From the NCBI GenBank assembly GCA_024641895.1, contig JAHECE010000013.1, forward strand, positions 1 to 21,602: 21,602 nucleotides of DNA. Reading direction: 5' to 3'. Source of the stretch: Actinomycetales bacterium. Lineage in GTDB: Bacteria; Actinomycetota; Actinomycetes; Actinomycetales; JAHECE01. The notes under the pieces are model-generated. The model ran no database searches and was not told where the DNA came from. It saw only the letters and a program-made list of their open reading frames with translations. Shown here one piece after another: positions 20,801 through 21,602 of the stretch (position 1 is the first letter of the stretch; each line of letters starts with the position of its first letter). Made by a program: the position numbers and the translations under genes.

Positions 20801-21602
20801 CGAGCGACCCCGGGCACCCAGCGATCGCGCAGTCCGGCGAGGATCAGGACGCTGACTGCGAGCAGGACGAGCGAAAGGGCAACGGCTGCGTCGGGGTCCG
20901 TCTCCAACGCCAGGTAGACGCCGAGCGGCACGGTCCGCGTGACGCCCGGAAAGCTGCCGGCGAACGTGATCGTGGCCCCGAACTCCCCGAGCGCCCGGGC
21001 GAAGCAGAGGACGGTGCCGGCGACCAGGCCCGGCGCCGCCAGCGGCAGGGTGACCCGCCGGAACGTGGTCAGGCGCGACGCTCCGAGGGTCGCGGCCGCG
21101 TCGTCGTAGCGCCGGTCGGCGCTGCGCAGGGCGCCCTCGACGGCGAGGACGAGAAACGGCATGGCGACGAAGGCCTCGGCCAGCACGACGGCCGCCGTCG
21201 TGAACGGCAGGCTGACGCCGAACCAGGCGTCCAGGTACTGCCCGAGGAGCCCGCGCCGCCCGAGGAGGAGAAGCAGCGCGACACCGCCGACAACCGGCGG
21301 CAGGACGAGCGGGATCGTGACCAGGGCGCGCGCGATCGTCCGGCCGCGCAGGTCGGTCCTTGCGAGCACCCAGGCCAGCGGGACGCCGAGGACGAGGCAG
21401 ATCGCCGTGGCGAGGGAGGCGGTCACCAGACTGAGCCGCAACGCCTCGGTGACGTGGGCGCTGCGCAGGATCTCCGGCGTGCGGCTCCACGGCGCCCGCG
21501 CGACGAGCGCCACCAGGGGAAGGACGAGGAAGGCCAGCCCGGTCGCGGCCAGGGCCGCGAGCAGCGGCGGGGGCCCGCCCCCGACCTCGGCCCGGGGGCG
21601 TG
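20797..21602 (-). CDS. modB: Molybdate ABC transporter permease, 5' partial
   Basis: The membrane channel of the molybdate importer. About 268 residues are visible, and the frame stays open to the right window edge; the first readable residues are RPRAEVGGGPPPLLAALAAT, so the true start is just outside. Multiple hydrophobic segments are present. The permease EAA-type loop that docks on ModC reads YDDAAATLGASRLTTFRRVTLP, in which the Ala-Ala...Gly...Leu-Pro pattern is intact. FARALGEFGATITFAG is a strong ModB signature. An internal GTG at 21513 would remove the first helix and is not the start. modA is expected further upstream, outside the window. Confidence 0.92.
   Translation of the reverse strand, partial: RPRAEVGGGPPPLLAALAATGLAFLVLPLVALVARAPWSRTPEILRSAHVTEALRLSLVTASLATAICLVLGVPLAWVLARTDLRGRTIARALVTIPLVLPPVVGGVALLLLLGRRGLLGQYLDAWFGVSLPFTTAAVVLAEAFVAMPFLVLAVEGALRSADRRYDDAAATLGASRLTTFRRVTLPLAAPGLVAGTVLCFARALGEFGATITFAGSFPGVTRTVPLGVYLALETDPDAAVALSLVLLAVSVLILAGLRDRWVPGVAR

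Noticed and set aside
19748..21490. A single 580-codon protein joining modC with upstream sequence
   Set aside because: The part before residue MSLDAAIRV is out-of-frame modB sequence. A normal ModC start with ATGA overlap at 20800 explains the locus.

Overview
The window is a housekeeping stretch of a very GC-rich (roughly 70 %) actinobacterial chromosome. The gene order recalls the Mycobacterium tuberculosis Rv2228c-Rv2245 block: RNase H/phosphatase, zinc-ribbon protein, Nif3-like protein, DUF3052, aceE, PucR-type regulator and fab genes. The fabD-fabH-acpP-fabF-DUF3145 order is the one known from Streptomyces and many Micrococcales. A member of the Micrococcales (for example Cellulomonas-like) is plausible, but the sequence alone does not fix the genus. 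I see no insertion sequence, prophage, CRISPR array or other accessory island.

Left part (1-4281): the end of panB (pantothenate synthesis), a small two-helix membrane protein, a membrane-anchored N-acetylmuramoyl-L-alanine amidase with a small SPOR-like protein, then divergently a methionine aminopeptidase (apparently leaderless), a metallo-beta-lactamase-fold hydrolase and a DUF6191-like membrane protein. RNA region (4282-5520): a candidate 6C-type small RNA on the plus strand, a stretch with no clear gene, RNase P RNA (rnpB) on the minus strand, and a G-rich hexanucleotide repeat.

Middle (5520-9426, all minus strand): a translationally coupled trio nif3-like / zinc ribbon / RNase H-histidine phosphatase, tRNA-Val(UAC), and a DUF3052 protein. 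Then aceE (pyruvate dehydrogenase E1) on the plus strand, ended by a strong bidirectional hairpin shared with a convergent uncharacterised helical protein.

Right part (13487-19014): a PucR-type regulator resembling Streptomyces FasR, followed by fabD-fabH-acpP-fabF, the type II fatty acid synthase core. AceE supplies acetyl-CoA, FabD makes malonyl-ACP, FabH starts and FabF elongates chains on AcpP. A TTGT-N9-ACAA inverted repeat lies upstream of both the regulator and fabD, with a shorter-spaced version before acpP; this is the most interesting regulatory signal in the window. DUF3145 sits convergently behind fabF. The end carries def (peptide deformylase) and modC-modB (molybdate importer), with modB cut by the window edge.

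No clearly new multi-gene system is visible. The best second looks are the candidate fatty-acid operator, the C-rich small RNA, the G-quadruplex-like repeat near rnpB, and several conserved uncharacterised proteins in tight linkage with core metabolism.
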